DNA from: Hormiphora californensis
Taxonomy: Eukaryota > Ctenophora > Tentaculata > Cydippida > Pleurobrachiidae
Direction of reading: 5' to 3'
NCBI GenBank assembly: GCA_020137815.1
Contig: CM035351.1
Coordinates: forward strand, 5,853,897 to 5,917,896
DNA: 64,000 bases
The position numbers and the translations under genes were made by a program. Of this stretch, positions 23,135-35,037 are shown piece by piece (the stretch's first letter is position 1; every line of letters begins with the position of its first letter). The notes beneath the pieces were generated by a model. That model ran no database searches. It had not been told where the DNA came from and saw only the letters and a program-made list of their open reading frames with translations.

Positions 23135-24062
23135 TCAACAAGTTCCCTCCCCCAACCCCCTAAACAACACAAAACATTCCCTCAGATAAAAGTTCTCCTC
23201 AGATAGTGCACGCCCCACAGGTCCCTCAACCCCCTAAACAACACAAAACATCCCCTCAGATAAAAGTTCTCCTCAGATAGTGCACGCCCCACAGGTCCCT
23301 CAACCCCCTAAACAACACAAAACATCCCCTCAGATAAAAGTTCTCCAAAACATCAGATAGTGCACGCCCCACAGGTCCCCCAACCCCCTAAACAACACAA
23401 AACATTCCCTCAGATAAAAGTTCTCCAAAACATCAGATAGTGCACGCCCCACAGGTCCCCCAACCCCCTAAACAACACAAAACATTCCCTCAGATAAAAG
23501 TTCTTCCTCAGATAGTGCACGCCCCACAAGTCCCCCAACCCCCTAAACAACACAAAACATTCCCTCAGATAAAAGTTCTTCCTCAGATAGTGCACGCCCC
23601 ACAAGTCCCCCAACCCCCTAAACAACACAAAACATTCCCTCAGATAAAAGTTCTCCAAAACATCAGATAGTGCACGCCCCACAGGTCCCCCAACCCCCTA
23701 AACAACACAAAACATTCCCTCAGATAAAAGTTCTCCAAAACATCAGATAGTGCACGCCCCACAGGTCCCCCAACCCCCTAAACAACACAAAACATTCCCT
23801 CAGATAAAAGTTCTTCCTCAGATAGTGCACGCCCCACAAGTCCCCCAACCCCCTAAACAACACAAAACATTCCCTCAGATAAAAGTTCTTCCTCAGATAG
23901 TGCACGCCCCACAAGTCCCCCAACCCCCTAAACAACACAAAACATTCCCTCAGATAAAAGTTCTCTCAGATAGTGCACGCCCCACAGGTCCGCCAACCCC
24001 TAAACAACACAAAACATTCCCTCAGATAAAAGTTCTTCCTCAGATAGTGCACGCCCCGCAGG
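23135..24062. repeat. 73-80-bp minisatellite in 3' region of protease 1
   Basis: About 12 units of 73-80 bp. CAGATAGTGCACGCCCC starts at about 23200, 23274, 23354, 23434, 23509, 23584, 23664, 23744, 23819, 23894, 23967 and 24041. The last unit overlaps the stop codon of the minus-strand protease gene. Every unit therefore repeats, on the minus strand, the last codons of that gene (TCGACTI, stop) plus about 50 bp of 3' UTR. Confidence 0.9.
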
Positions 24063-26648
24063 TTTTGGGGCATCTCTTTTGGTAGTAGTTCTTCCCACAT
24101 TTCTTAGACCCCGCCTTGGGACACCTCTTCACCGAGTCCTCGCAGTATTTGGTCTCACACGACTCTCCCGAGTACCCGACAGGACAGTAGCATTTAGCGG
24201 AGGTTTTATCCTTGTTAGGAGCGCAGACACCCAGATTCAGGCAGGTAATCTTTGAACAAGGATCTGTTTTATCCTGGGGGAGGGGTGATACTTACTTGAT
24301 AGTGTTATCAGAGGGGAAGTGGGGACATGAGCTTACCTTTTCGTTTCGTTTGATATATTTCAATTTGTTTCGTCTCCTAACTATCTCTCACCTGATATTC
24401 AGATTTTCCAGTCTTCTTGATAAGAGGATATGAACCAAACTGGGCCAAGCTACAAAGATTCTGTACCCTTCTGTCCATGTAACCGTACCCATTCTCACCC
24501 CAACTTGGACCCCAGGAGTTACGGATCTTGAAGGTGTCCTTGGTGTAACCAACCACGGCGAGTGCGTGATTTAACTGTAAGGTATGTGGTTATCAAATTG
24601 GTCATAGAATCAGCTGCTTTATAATATTGAGCTAGTTTAGTTTTTAGTTAGTTAGTCAACTGTTATATGTAAAGTTTCTAATTGGTTTGTAGGTGTATTA
24701 CCCGAGCGAGATGGCAATGTTTACTGGTGTAAACTCCTCCTTTGTACACTTTGAAATCATTGATGGCCTTCATTGCTACTGCAACTGGTCCGATTGAGAC
24801 TGCGTTAGCTAGCTCCTGGTCGTAGTATGGCCCATTCTAAAAGGAGGTTAGTAATAGCTCTAGCAAAACTACCTGAAAATACCTGAGCAGTGGAACAGGA
24901 ATTCATCTTATATACACGCTGTACCTTGTCTTGTTCCGTGTACACTGTGCCCTCTCTCTTTACAAATGTAAAGGAGGGTTAGAACATAACACGTTGTACC
25001 TGTATTCCTTGGTATCGAACAGTAACGTATTGATAATACGGCATGTAATCCTCATTATAGTCGATGTTAGCAGCAACCAGGGCATTGACTTTCCTATCTT
25101 TCTTGCATTGCTGAGTTTTGGCCTTGTACGCGTAGCTGTCCCCAGTTGGCAGTTCGTTGGAGAGACTGTCCTGAATCACAACCCATGCATCAGAGGGCCA
25201 TCCTCCTGGAGAGAGAGAGAAGGGGATAGATATTTTATGGTTCTCTCCCTATCTACTAAAAAGATAGATAGATTGGGAAAGAGAGAGACTAGATAGGACT
25301 AGATAGGGATAGAGAGAGAACTAGAAGGGGGGGGGGGGGAAGATACATATATTGAGCGTTGACCTACCCTCACATCCGTTCTCTCCAGGATAAACACAAT
25401 CTAGCAGTTGTTGTTCACTCATGAACTTTAGATTACCTCCTGAGAAGATAGATGGAGATCAGAGAATACAGTCGGACCCCGATTTACCGGGATGCTCGGG
25501 GGAAAGGGTTTTGCCCGATAAATCGGGGTGCCCGGTATATCGGGGTCAAATACCGTTAATTTCCTATATCGGGGGAATTTTATCCTCCCGGTAAATCGGG
25601 ATTCCGGTAAATCGGGGCCCGGTAAATCGGGGTCCGACTGTATATGAAAACATCACAAAAAAACGACGCTCAACAGTTCTTGAGCGATAGACTCAACAGT
25701 TCTTGATAATGATAGACTAGTTTGGGTGCCCTGACCCCTAACTAGTCCCTAGATATAATCTAAGTGATACCGTTGATAGCGTAGTGTGATTCCAGTACAC
25801 TGACAGCTACAAAGGCCCAACAGGAACCACAGTTCTCCTGAAACTTCACTCCCGTGACCTGGAAGAATGTACACACTTCAAAGTGAGTCAAATTGGTTGG
25901 TGACTGTAAATCAAGTTGGTAATAGACAAAAACATTGTTTCTCAAATATACACTGGACGACCCTTACCTTGCCCTTAGCGACCCAATCAATTGATTCAGG
26001 GGCTTTCTCACTCCGTACCATCTCCATAACTGGAGCATACATCTCGTCCGAGTCCTTCTGCATCCGCCGTGTCATGTTGAGACCTGGTCAGGGCACGGTG
26101 AGAGATCGTAAAACAATGCAATTCAGGGTAGATGGAGCTGTTTGTAATTGGTGTATGCTCCTAATTCGTTTCAATTGCTAATAGTAACAGGACAAAATTT
26201 TAAATTACCAAAAAAGCTGGCCTCCCATTCTCCTTCACTCCTGTCAGCTAGATCATTGATTCCTGCCTGGAATGAAGATCCATCCTTGTTTATCTTATCA
26301 ACTAACTCGAACGTCTGCTTGAAGTTTCGGAACCGTAACTTCTCTTCTTTTTGGGCTAATGGGAAATATAATTAAAGAATTGAACCTGGTCTGACTGAAA
26401 ATAGAAACATTTTTGAATTCTGTGAAACGGAAAGTGCTTTCAACAAAAGTACAGTACTTACTCAGTGTAATTATAGTGTCCTCAATAATATCAATCTCTT
26501 CCCCATCCTCAGTCACCCCTTTCACCGTAACAAACTCAGTGTACTTGGCATGTCGGAATTGTGCCCAGGCGGACCGCACATCTTCTGCACCCCTGACAGT
26601 CCCGGGTAAGAGGGACAAACAGCAAAGCAACAGCAACATGACACACAC
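24040..26648 (-). CDS. papain-family cysteine protease with EGF and ShKT domains (protease 1)
   Basis: A secreted or lysosomal C1A protease precursor. Exons, in transcript order: 26648-26462, 26355-26209, 26083-25968, 25858-25771, 25439-25368, 25205-25000, 24836-24702, 24574-24392, 24273-24040; 455 residues. Signal peptide about 1-20. An I29-type propeptide follows (LRFRNFKQTFELVDKIN near 68-84). Catalytic residues are Gln157, Cys163 (QENCGSCWAF), His320 (LNHALAVVGY) and Asn336 (IRNSWG). The C-terminus adds one EGF-like module (six Cys, 384-417) and one ShKT module (Cys 422, 429, 437, 446, 450, 453). ShKT is the fold of small channel-blocking peptides but is a common adaptor in secreted animal enzymes; nothing here implies toxicity. 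It is divergent with protease 2, with 465 bp between start codons. Confidence 0.92.
25469..25640. mobile_element. pogo/Tigger-like MITE, copy 3
   Basis: CAGTCGGACCCCGATTTACC at the left and GTAAATCGGGGTCCGACTG at the right, flanked by TA. At 172 bp it is longer than copy 1 because internal CGGTAAATCGGGG units are repeated. Located in intron 4 of protease 1. Confidence 0.85.
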
Positions 26649-27113
26649 GGAAAAAAGAAAATTTAATTGTTTATCTGAGCTGTAGACGGCAGACAGTTTT
26701 GACCCAATTTGGCCGTATGTTGATGTTTATGCTGTCTCTGTGTGTGTGTCAAACAGTGTGTCACTATTATTGTATGCGTGTGACACTTAGCATGTGGTAG
26801 CAGTATATTTGTTGAATATATTGTCGCCCTATAGCCTTTTAGCTTGGAATTGTGAAATCAAATTTAGTTTAGAGAATGATGGAGAGAGACAGTGAGTGAG
26901 AAAGAAAGTGAAAGAGTGAGATAGAAAGAGAGAGAAATAGAGATATGTCCTCAATAAGAGCTCGTACGAGACTGAGAGAAAGAGTTCTGCACCTCTAAAA
27001 TAATAGTGACGTCACAACTAGACTTTAGTTAGAACACTAGTTCTAGTTCTCAACGACCACTTTCCACAAGTTAGAGCCAGCTCCCTTCCTTTTCCAATCC
27101 ACCAGATCACGAC
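26649..27113. promoter_or_regulatory. 465-bp divergent promoter region of the two proteases
   Basis: The start codons of the two paralogous proteases point away from each other across this interval. It must hold both promoters and could coordinate them. I see no clear TATA box. A GA-rich stretch lies at 26880-26945 and a (GT)n run near 26740. Extent is defined by the start codons only; transcription starts are unknown. Confidence 0.6.
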
Positions 27114-30100
27114 ATGTTACTACTGAGCGGCGTGGTCCTGCTTGTTGTATCTGTTGTATCTTCTTCAACTCTCACTGAGGACCAGTATCGGGATGAGTTC
27201 CTTAAACTGACTGCTCAGATCCAGGTAGGTTGTTTTGTTTTGAGTTTGCCTTGTTATGTTCTAACCCTCCTTTACATTTGTGTTTCGCGGGCGGGGCGCA
27301 CGAAACAGAGTTTAGCTAGGCAAAGTTTGCCCAGATACTATCAAGGAGAGTAGCATTTTATATCCCGATGTATACCTCTTGAGTCTAGACCCTTGGAAAT
27401 GCTAACCCGATATATACCTCTTGACCCTTGGAAATGCTAACCCCCGTTTCTACAAAAATACAGCATCTCCATATATCTCACTCAGGAGGAGACAGGAGAG
27501 AACCCTTTTGCATCTCGAAATGGCAAGATGGTATCAACCTCAACCCGTTATAAGATCTTCAAAACACGTTACGATGAGGTAGGAGATACCCTTACTTTGA
27601 AGCTAATTCCAATTAAAACCTTTCTTATCGTTATCATTGGTTATCATTGGTTATCATTGGTTATGATTGCTTATCATTGGTTATCATTGGTTATCATTGG
27701 TTATCATTGGACTTGATCTCTGGAGCAGTTTTTGAAGATAATTTTAAAGTCCAAACACCTATAATTACCTTTTAGATTTTGAAAGTGAATGCGGGAGGTT
27801 CCAAGTATGTTGCTGTGAGTAACGAGTTTACCCTGAAAACAGATGAGGAACTGAAGCTCTACACAGGTAGGTCCCTCGTCCTTAGTTTAAGCGCTGGCAA
27901 GCTCCTGGGAGCTCAATCTTCCCTCTCCACAACCATCCTTCCCCTTCAAATGTCCCTTTTCCAATTTTCATCCTACACTTTGTTTAAAGTGAGGTGCAAA
28001 GACCCGAATTTAAGCGAAAGTTTGAGCAAAAACTACCCATTTGCATTCAATGAATGCCATTCATCCCGTGCATAGATCAACTATTTTACAGGTTTAAATC
28101 TCACGCTACGGCCAATGGTGGCTCCCTTCCGTCGGATTTATGCTGGAGAAGAGGAAATCCCCGAAGAGAAGGACTGGGTAGAAAAGGGTCATGTCACAGA
28201 AATCAAAGCTCAGGTTAGATGAGGGGGATGGCTAAATTGTTAGAAGGAATGGTTTTGGATGGCTAAATTGTTTCAATAGTCTGGACAAGATAGCAGGAAC
28301 CGACCGAAACAAGTAAACAACCAATCAGAACTCGTTATTTAGGTCACGTGACTGGTTATCAGCCAATTAGGGACCAGTATTTCCTGATTCGGTCGGTTCC
28401 TGCAAGATAGGGAAGTGTTTTACGGAAGGCTAAATCTTTTCTATCGCTATCAATAAGTTGATCGAGTATCCCTTCACTTGGGAGTGGGACTTACCTTTTC
28501 TCTTTCTCCAGGGTGTGTGTGGATCGTGTTGGGCCTTTGCAGCAGTGTCTGCCCTTGAGTCCCACTACGCGATAGCTGGAGGGAAGTTGAAGATGATGAG
28601 TGAACAACAGCTGGTAGATTGCACCTACACAAGTCACCCTGGGTGCCAGGGAGGGTGGATGGGGGATGCCTTCGATGCTATCAGGCAGAAACTGGGCAAT
28701 AGGTGAGTTAATGAAATTATAGGTCTCAAACATCTTTAGGTAGTTGACAGCGGGATGGCAATTATATGAAATTTGGTTTGGTTTGGAGTGTTTGATTTAC
28801 ATCATCCCTCCCCCACTGTATGGCGCCCACTACTTGTTGAGTGAGGGGTAGGGTCTCCACTGACCAGTGACCATACACTGTATGTGCCCGGCACATACCT
28901 CCTTGAAGACCATCTGATCAAGAGGCTACGCCCAAGGCTAAACACCCAATGTGGAAATGGCTATAAATGGATATAAACGGTAGAGTATGGTAAAAAAGGT
29001 GCAGGAAATGAAGAAATACAGCCAATTATAGGCGTCTGGAAGGATGAAAATTCGATGGAAAAGTGTCGAGATGAATTCTGAAAGGGCCATCGACCAAAAT
29101 TAGGGTACCATTAGACTTTTTTAGGCCTGCCCCCTCCCCTCTATTATACCTTTGACCTTCAGCTTCATGTGCATGTGAGGAGTGCTTAATTGACCTCACC
29201 AGTGTGTCTACAAACTAAATACGTTAATGGAGCTGACAATGGCACCGTGACTTGCTTACTTTATATCGACAGCCTCTATTTTTGGTACCACCTTTCTTTC
29301 TCTTTCTTTCGCTTCCCACTATGTCGCTCTAAATTTAGTATCGACAACATGGTGTAAGCTTCATCTAACTAGGCCTAGGGCAGCAGTATATTGAGCTTAG
29401 ATCAGGTAAACGTAATCATATCATCATTTGTATTGATTGAACTTATTGTATCAATACTCGGCTTTGTTTGTTTTATGTATTTCCCATCTTGATCTTTTCA
29501 GGCCAGCATCTTTCTTTCTCTTTTGTTTTTTAGCCCGTTGAGTTTAACGCATTGTTCTCTTCAGGTTTTTGCGTTATTCAAGTGCCCATTGTTCTCAATA
29601 GTAACAACGGCTGATACAAAAGGATGTGTTAAAAATCAATTTTCGCCCATCTTGAGACGTTTTACGCCATAACTCGGTCATTTCTCAACCATTTTCGGGA
29701 ATCTTGGGCTGAAGGAAGTCAAGCTCTTATCAAAGAGCTAAAAAAATTGTAGATTGGCGAAGGTTTTTATTTGCACGTGCAAACCCCTGAGGACCCCCAG
29801 CCCCCTCCCAGATCTCCTATTGAACTGCACGTGCAAACGTTGACCCATCATCATCACTACGTTCATTTGCCTTTTTAATATAAAATTCGTTGCCCCCCCC
29901 CCCCCCCCCCCCCCCCGTTAAAACAACATCGGAAGGTTGGGTATAAATGGGATAGTATCTCATATACTTTTATTAGTTGATGTCCGTTGTTCGCAGCCGT
30001 TCTTTTTCTTAGAGGCTCTTCCATTATTTATCCTCTCTACTCAGAATTTAGGTCTATTTTAAAATCATAGGTTGTGTAGCTGCACGCTTTTACCATTTCT

Positions 30101-30474
30101 TGCATAACATTAACTAACCCCACTACCCCATAGCCACACACACACACACAATGAAGGTCGTGATTTTCTTCTGCCTGATTGCTGCTGCTGCCTCCATTCA
30201 GTGCTACTGGGGAGCTAAAACTAAGGATCAAGACTTTGATGAGCTGTTTGAGGCCGGTACCATCGCCAAATATACCTGTCCCAGCTACGAAAAGTGCTAC
30301 ATCACCTACTACTCTGAAACCGGTGCCAACACCTACAGTTGCGGAGAGTGCCCGGAAAATTGGACGGGAGACTGTTCGAATTGTGACGAGGATCTCTGTA
30401 ACGGTAGCGCCACTGCCACCGCAGCCGCTCTTGCTGTTGCTGTTGCCTACTGGATCCTCCAGTAAACCGAGAGG

Positions 30475-30556
<82 letters not shown>

Positions 30557-32293
30557 TAGAGAGAGAGAGAGATAGAGAGATAGAAAAAAAGAAAGAAAGA
30601 CACTTTAGTATAATAATCAATATGTTGTTGTAATTCAGTTTTAACCGAAACTTATTCTTTTTACAATTTTGTACACTGAAACTGCAGTGGAAATTATCCA
30701 ATTTTCACACACACTCACATATTATACAGGCCGGGTTAACAGGTTAACCCCAGGTAAACTAATTCATGATACTGAGGTATGATATATGACACCTCCTCCA
30801 CCCCGATAGAGATCATTTGGCACGGCTATTGGCTAATTAGAAAGATAGAAAATCTAAAAATTTTCGGGGGAAGTTTATCCTCCCGGCAAATCGTGATTAC
30901 GGAAATCGGGGTCCGATTGTGTTATGTATATACACTGTATGTACTATGTGGTCAGTGGTGGCCGTGTCTCAGGAGTGGTCACTGACCACTCCTGGACAAG
31001 GCAACTCTCCACCTCTTAATCAACAACCCGATACCATCCCTACCCCAACTCTCCACCTCATCAACCCGATACCATCCCTCCCCCAACACCGTATTATAAT
31101 GTCCTCCCTCCCCCAACACTAGGCTGGCAACAGCAGCGTCCTACCAGTACCTGGAGAAAGAGGGAAAGTGTAATCTGAATATCTGGGACAAGGGTGACAC
31201 TACCAACGCCCTTGTAGCTGCTAATTTCCAGGAAGTCACCTACACATCCGTACCTTACGATCGGGAACAGGTATAATACTTGCCTTTTTTGGTTGACTTT
31301 TGCCAAATCCAAATCAGTATCCTACATGTTTCCCCCCGATCTTTATTAACACATATCAACTCATTCGGATCGAGATCTGAAAAACTAGATAACTATACCA
31401 AATGACCTTCTCAACAAATGCTCTTTCCAGAAAACAGCACCTTATGATGTGAATCTAGCGAGGGCTGTTGCCATTGGACCAGTGACGGTGGCTATCGAGG
31501 TCACTAACCCTCTCTACTCGTACGGGTCGGGAGTGTTCGATGTTGAGGACTGCAAAAACCAGGTAAATACACCAGGAACCGACCGAAACAAGTAATCAAC
31601 CAATCAGGTAAATACACAATAGAGTAGATACCGGGGTGGAGTAATATAACTTAACACTTAACAACCGGGGCAGTAACTTTGGGGAGGGGAGAAAGAGTAA
31701 CATATCCAAATCAGAGCAGATCTGAGATAGTCAACTAAATATCCCCCACTCCACTAGGTGAACCACGCAGTAACAGTAGTTGGATACGACACAGCCACCT
31801 TCCTGATTAGGAACTCCTGGGGATCCACGTGGGGTGATGGAGGATATGCTAAGTTTGATAGGAGTATCAAGAACCAGTGTCTAATTGGATCCTGGCCAGA
31901 ATACCCTAATCTACAGCTGACTGGAGAGCAGGAGGGACAGGGGGCGGTGAACCAGGACCCGTGTGAACCCAACCCTTGTCAGAACAAAGGAAGGTGTGTG
32001 GACCTCGGGACGGGATCTTATGTCTGCAAGTGCAAGAAAAAGTATACAGGTACGAGACACCGTGGGATTTCTCAATCTGAAGCTGTCTGATTGATTCTTC
32101 TTGATCTGAATTTTGTATTCTGCGAACTAACTATCGTATATTTTCTACAGGAAGCCAGTGCCAGGAGAGGAAAGTGAAATGTTCTGATAAATCCAACCGA
32201 TGTCCCAGGAGCAAGGACCACAAATTGTGCCAGAAAAAGGGGAAATTTGTAACTGCCCGATGTCAGCTGTCATGCGGCTTCTGTTATTTGTAA
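27114..32293 (+). CDS. papain-family cysteine protease with EGF and ShKT domains (protease 2)
   Basis: Paralogue of protease 1 with the same domain order. Exons: 27114-27224, 27486-27578, 27776-27866, 28092-28213, 28512-28702, 31123-31270, 31431-31562, 31758-32049, 32151-32293; 440 residues. Signal peptide about 1-18. The propeptide has YKIFKTRYDEILKVN. Catalytic residues are Cys145 (AQGVCGSCWAF, with Gln six before it), His299 (VNHAVTVVGY) and Asn315 (IRNSWG). An EGF-like module (DPCEPNPCQNKGRC) and a six-Cys ShKT module (ending CQLSCGFCYL) close the protein. The exon 2 acceptor at 27485 was chosen because an upstream AG at about 27465 gives an early stop. Intron 5 (2.4 kb) contains the Ly6-like gene. 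Activity on proteins is inferred from the intact triad. Confidence 0.92.
28294..28402. mobile_element. hAT-like MITE with 8-bp target duplication
   Basis: Termini CAGGAACCGACCGAA and TTCGGTCGGTTCCTG, flanked on both sides by the direct repeat CAAGATAG (28286-28293 and 28403-28410). An 8-bp duplication with CAG-start termini is characteristic of hAT elements. A left-end fragment of the same element (CAGGAACCGACCGAAACAAG) sits at about 31573 in intron 7 of the same gene. Confidence 0.9.
29890..29920. repeat. poly-C tract in protease 2 intron 5
   Basis: A run of more than 20 C residues upstream of the Ly6-like gene. Shorter poly-C or poly-G runs occur near 13268, 25328, 39959, 54018 and 55860, all in introns. 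Confidence 0.9.
30151..30465 (+). CDS. Ly6/uPAR-like small GPI-anchored protein, nested in intron
   Basis: A 104-residue single-exon gene inside intron 5 of protease 2, same strand. Seen: hydrophobic signal peptide (1-17), then eight cysteines in a three-finger-like order (QCYW, YTCPSYEKCY, YSCGECPE, GDCSNCDEDLCN). The final CDEDLCN matches the CxxDxCN hallmark that closes Ly6/uPAR domains. A short small-residue stretch (GSATAT) and hydrophobic tail (AAALAVAVAYWILQ) at the very end fit a GPI-anchor signal. Most Ly6 domains have ten cysteines; this one seems to lack one pair. Ligand unknown. A (GA)n run begins 10 bp after the stop. Alternatively it could be a cassette of the host gene, but its own signal peptide and stop make an independent gene more likely. 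Confidence 0.8.
   Translation: MKVVIFFCLIAAAASIQCYWGAKTKDQDFDELFEAGTIAKYTCPSYEKCYITYYSETGANTYSCGECPENWTGDCSNCDEDLCNGSATATAAALAVAVAYWILQ
30472..30602. repeat. (GA)n microsatellite
   Basis: About 130 bp of GA repeat with scattered T and A interruptions, immediately 3' of the Ly6-like gene and probably in its 3' UTR. Ser/Leu-rich open frames on the minus strand here are repeat artefacts. Confidence 0.9.
30855..30920. mobile_element. pogo/Tigger-like MITE fragment, copy 4
   Basis: Only the right half is recognisable: GTTTATCCTCCCGGCAAATC, then GAAATCGGGGTCCGATTGTG. It matches the interior and right end of copy 3 with several changes. Confidence 0.6.
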
Positions 32294-33660
32294 TCTGCAT
32301 CATTTGTCACAGGAGTTGTAGGGCAAGGGGCTATCCGATTGGCACTTGCAATACAGCTCTGAAAGTGACAATTTGTGTGAACGAAAATATTAATATTATT
32401 AGAATTTCAATTTGTTACTAAACAATTTAGAATTAGGGTATAGAATTGTTATTTTTCAGCTTCTCAAAGTGTGGCATTTCATGTGAGATAAAAGTGTATT
32501 GAATATTAGATAAATTTTGAGCTTTTAAATCATCCATTTAATTAAAATCTCATTCTGACAACGAAAAAGGAATTTTATTTGTACGAGATGTAACGCGCGA
32601 AAAAGACCAAAGCGCACAGCCAGTGAATTCTCGATTTGCGCCGCGCGCTCAGTTTCATGAATAAATTCAGTTTTTTCTTCTTTTTTGTGAAATTTTTGGC
32701 TTTCGCGGAGGATCCGAGGATGAATGAGCATACTCGGAAATGTTCAGGTAGTGCACAGGTCGAGAACACAGGTAGTGCACAGTCACGCGCAAATCAAAAT
32801 CAGGTAAGTCACATTGATGAGCCGCGCGAGTTTGAAAAATAGATTAAAATGTCTGGAATCTGTTCATTTCATCGCAGACCTTCTCCACGACCGTGTCCAG
32901 ACCTTGTGCTGACCTTGTGCTCGACCTCGTGCTCGACCTCGTGCTTGATCTCGTGCTTGACCAATGACCTCTCTCTGTCTCTCTCTGTCACTCTCTCTCT
33001 CTCTCTCTCAGAGAGAGAGAGAAAGAGAGAGAGAGAGATCTAGAGAGATTCTCTCTGTCTCTCCCTCTGTCTCTCTCTGTCTCTCTCTCTCTGTCTCTCT
33101 CTCTGTCTCTCTCTCTCTCTCTCTCCCTCTCTCTCTCTCTCCCTCCCTCTCTATATTTTGTATGTCCCTGACCTCTGTTAGGCCGGTTGTCGATTGGGTT
33201 GGGTTGAGGTTTACCATATTAAATGTACCAGAACGCCCTATACCAAGTTAGGGCCTAACATTTACCGCTTACCGATGTGAAAGCCACCCTTTCCATTTAG
33301 GATGTTTGTAAAAATGAAAAAAACAGGATAAATTAGTAAAACTACAATCCCAGAAGCAGTTGGAGGTGTTTACTATCATGATGGAGGAGCTTGAGGATAT
33401 TCACTAAAATTATAGCTTTGACTTTACTCATAACTCCAGGTAAGGTCCGCCGGCTACCTCCCCCTGGCCCCTCCCCTACTCCTGGACAGTGGACGTCATC
33501 TTTGAATCACCCATTTATGTCTAATTGGCTTTCTTTTCTTCATGAGTCCTCCCTGTGTCGAACAGCTGGGAAGCAGAGCTGTCCCAACAAGGGCGCCACC
33601 CAACTACCATTTCTTTTCTTCGCTTCACTTACGTTTATCTATCTCTATTCTCTAGTCATG
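32294..33660. other. gene-free interval, CT/GA low complexity
   Basis: No supported gene. It holds a segment at 32698-32790 (GGCTTTCGCGGAGG, then GAGCATACTCGGAAATGTTC) whose parts recur at 37740-37870 in mixed orientation. It also has tandem GACCTCGTGCTC units at about 32890-32960 and a CT/GA tract at 32965-33155. Ser/Leu-rich open frames are artefacts of this tract. Confidence 0.6.
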
Positions 33661-33674
33661 AATGTGCGTTTTGC

Positions 33675-34860
33675 ATGGAGATGGAGAGATGGATATGAAG
33701 AGATAAAGAGATGGAGAGATAGAGGGATAGAGAGATAGAGAGATGGATATGAAGAGATAAAGAGATGGAGAGATAGAGATAGAGAGATAGAGAGATAGAG
33801 AGATTGAAAGATTAAGGGATGGAGAGATAGAGAGATAGAGAGATAGAGAGATAGAGAGATAGAGAGATTAAGGGATGGAGAGATGGAGAGATGGAGAGAT
33901 GGAGAGATGGAGAGATGGAGAGATGGAGAGATGGAGAGATGGAGAGATGGAGAGATGGAGAGATGGAGAGATGGAGAGATGGAGAGATGGAGATGGAGAG
34001 AGGGAGATGGAGAGATGGAGATGGAGAGATGGAGAGATGGAGATGATGGAGAGATGGAGAGATGGAGAGATGGAGAGGATGGAGAGATGGAGAGATGGAG
34101 AGATGGAGAGATGGAGAGATGGAGAGATGGAGAGATGGAGAGATGGGAGATGGAAGAGATGGAGAGATGGAGAGATGGAGAGATGGAGAGATGGAGAGAT
34201 GAGAGATGGAGAGATGGAGAGATGGAGAGATGGAGATGGAGGTGGAGAGATGGAGAGATGGAGAGAGGAGAGATGGAGAGATGGAGAGATGGAGAGATGG
34301 AGAGATGGAGAGATGGAGAGATGGAGGAGATGAGAGATGGAGAGATGGAGAGATGGAGAGATGGAGAGATGGAGAGATGGAGAGATGGAGAGATGGAGAG
34401 ATGGAGAGATGGAGAGATGGAGAGATGGGAGAGAGGAGAGATGGAGAGATGGAGCGATGGAGAAGATGGAGAGATGGAGAGATGGAGAGATGAGAGATGG
34501 AGAGATTGGAGAGATGGAGAGATGGAGAGATGGAGAGATGGGAGAGATGGAGAGATGAGAGTGGAGAGATGGAGAGATGGAGAGGATGGGAGAGATGGAG
34601 AGATGGAGAGATGGAGAGATGGAGGAGATGGAGAGATGGAGAGATGGAGAGATGGAGAGATGGAGAGATGGAGAGATGGAGAGATGGAGAGATGGAGAGA
34701 TGGAGAGAGGAGAGATGGGAGGAGGATGGAGAGATGGAGAGATGGGAGAGATGGAGAGATGGAGAGATGGAGAGATGGAGAGATGGAGAGATGGAGAGAT
34801 GGAGAGATGGAATATGGAGATGGAGATGAGGATGGAGATGGAGATGGAGATGGAGATGGA
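33675..34860. repeat. 1.2-kb ATGGAGAG octamer satellite
   Basis: Over one hundred copies of GAGAGATG-type octamers with frequent one- or two-base slips, preceded by AGATAGAG variants and ending in GGAGAT hexamers. It yields open frames in nearly every frame (MERWRDGE or SLHLSISP repeats); none is credible as a gene. Confidence 0.95.
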
Positions 34861-35037
34861 GATTCTGGGTTTGGGAAGGGAGGGGGATGCGGAGGGGGGA
34901 GGGGTGTGGTAGTAGTGGATGTTTGTGTGGGGTGTCTGTGTGAAGGGTGAGCATGTGTGGGTCACCATGAACTGATTTGTAATCTCTAAATTAGGCGATC
35001 TAATTTAGGCCCTACCCAGTACCCCACATCAGCGGAG

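Noticed and set aside
23410-24085. Open frames HAPQVPQPPKQHKTFPQIK and FYLRECFVLFRGLGDLWGVHY
   Set aside because: Translations of the 75/80-bp minisatellite; the minus-strand frame differs from that of the protease whose tail seeded the array.
24040-32293. ShKT modules read as a toxin gene
   Set aside because: ShKT domains are widespread adaptor modules in secreted animal enzymes; here they follow a protease and an EGF module, with no evidence of a venom peptide.
33812-34968. Long open frames (up to 380 codons) of SLHLSISP or MERWRDGE repeats
   Set aside because: They come from an octamer satellite without stop codons; open in nearly all frames and with no start context or splice structure.
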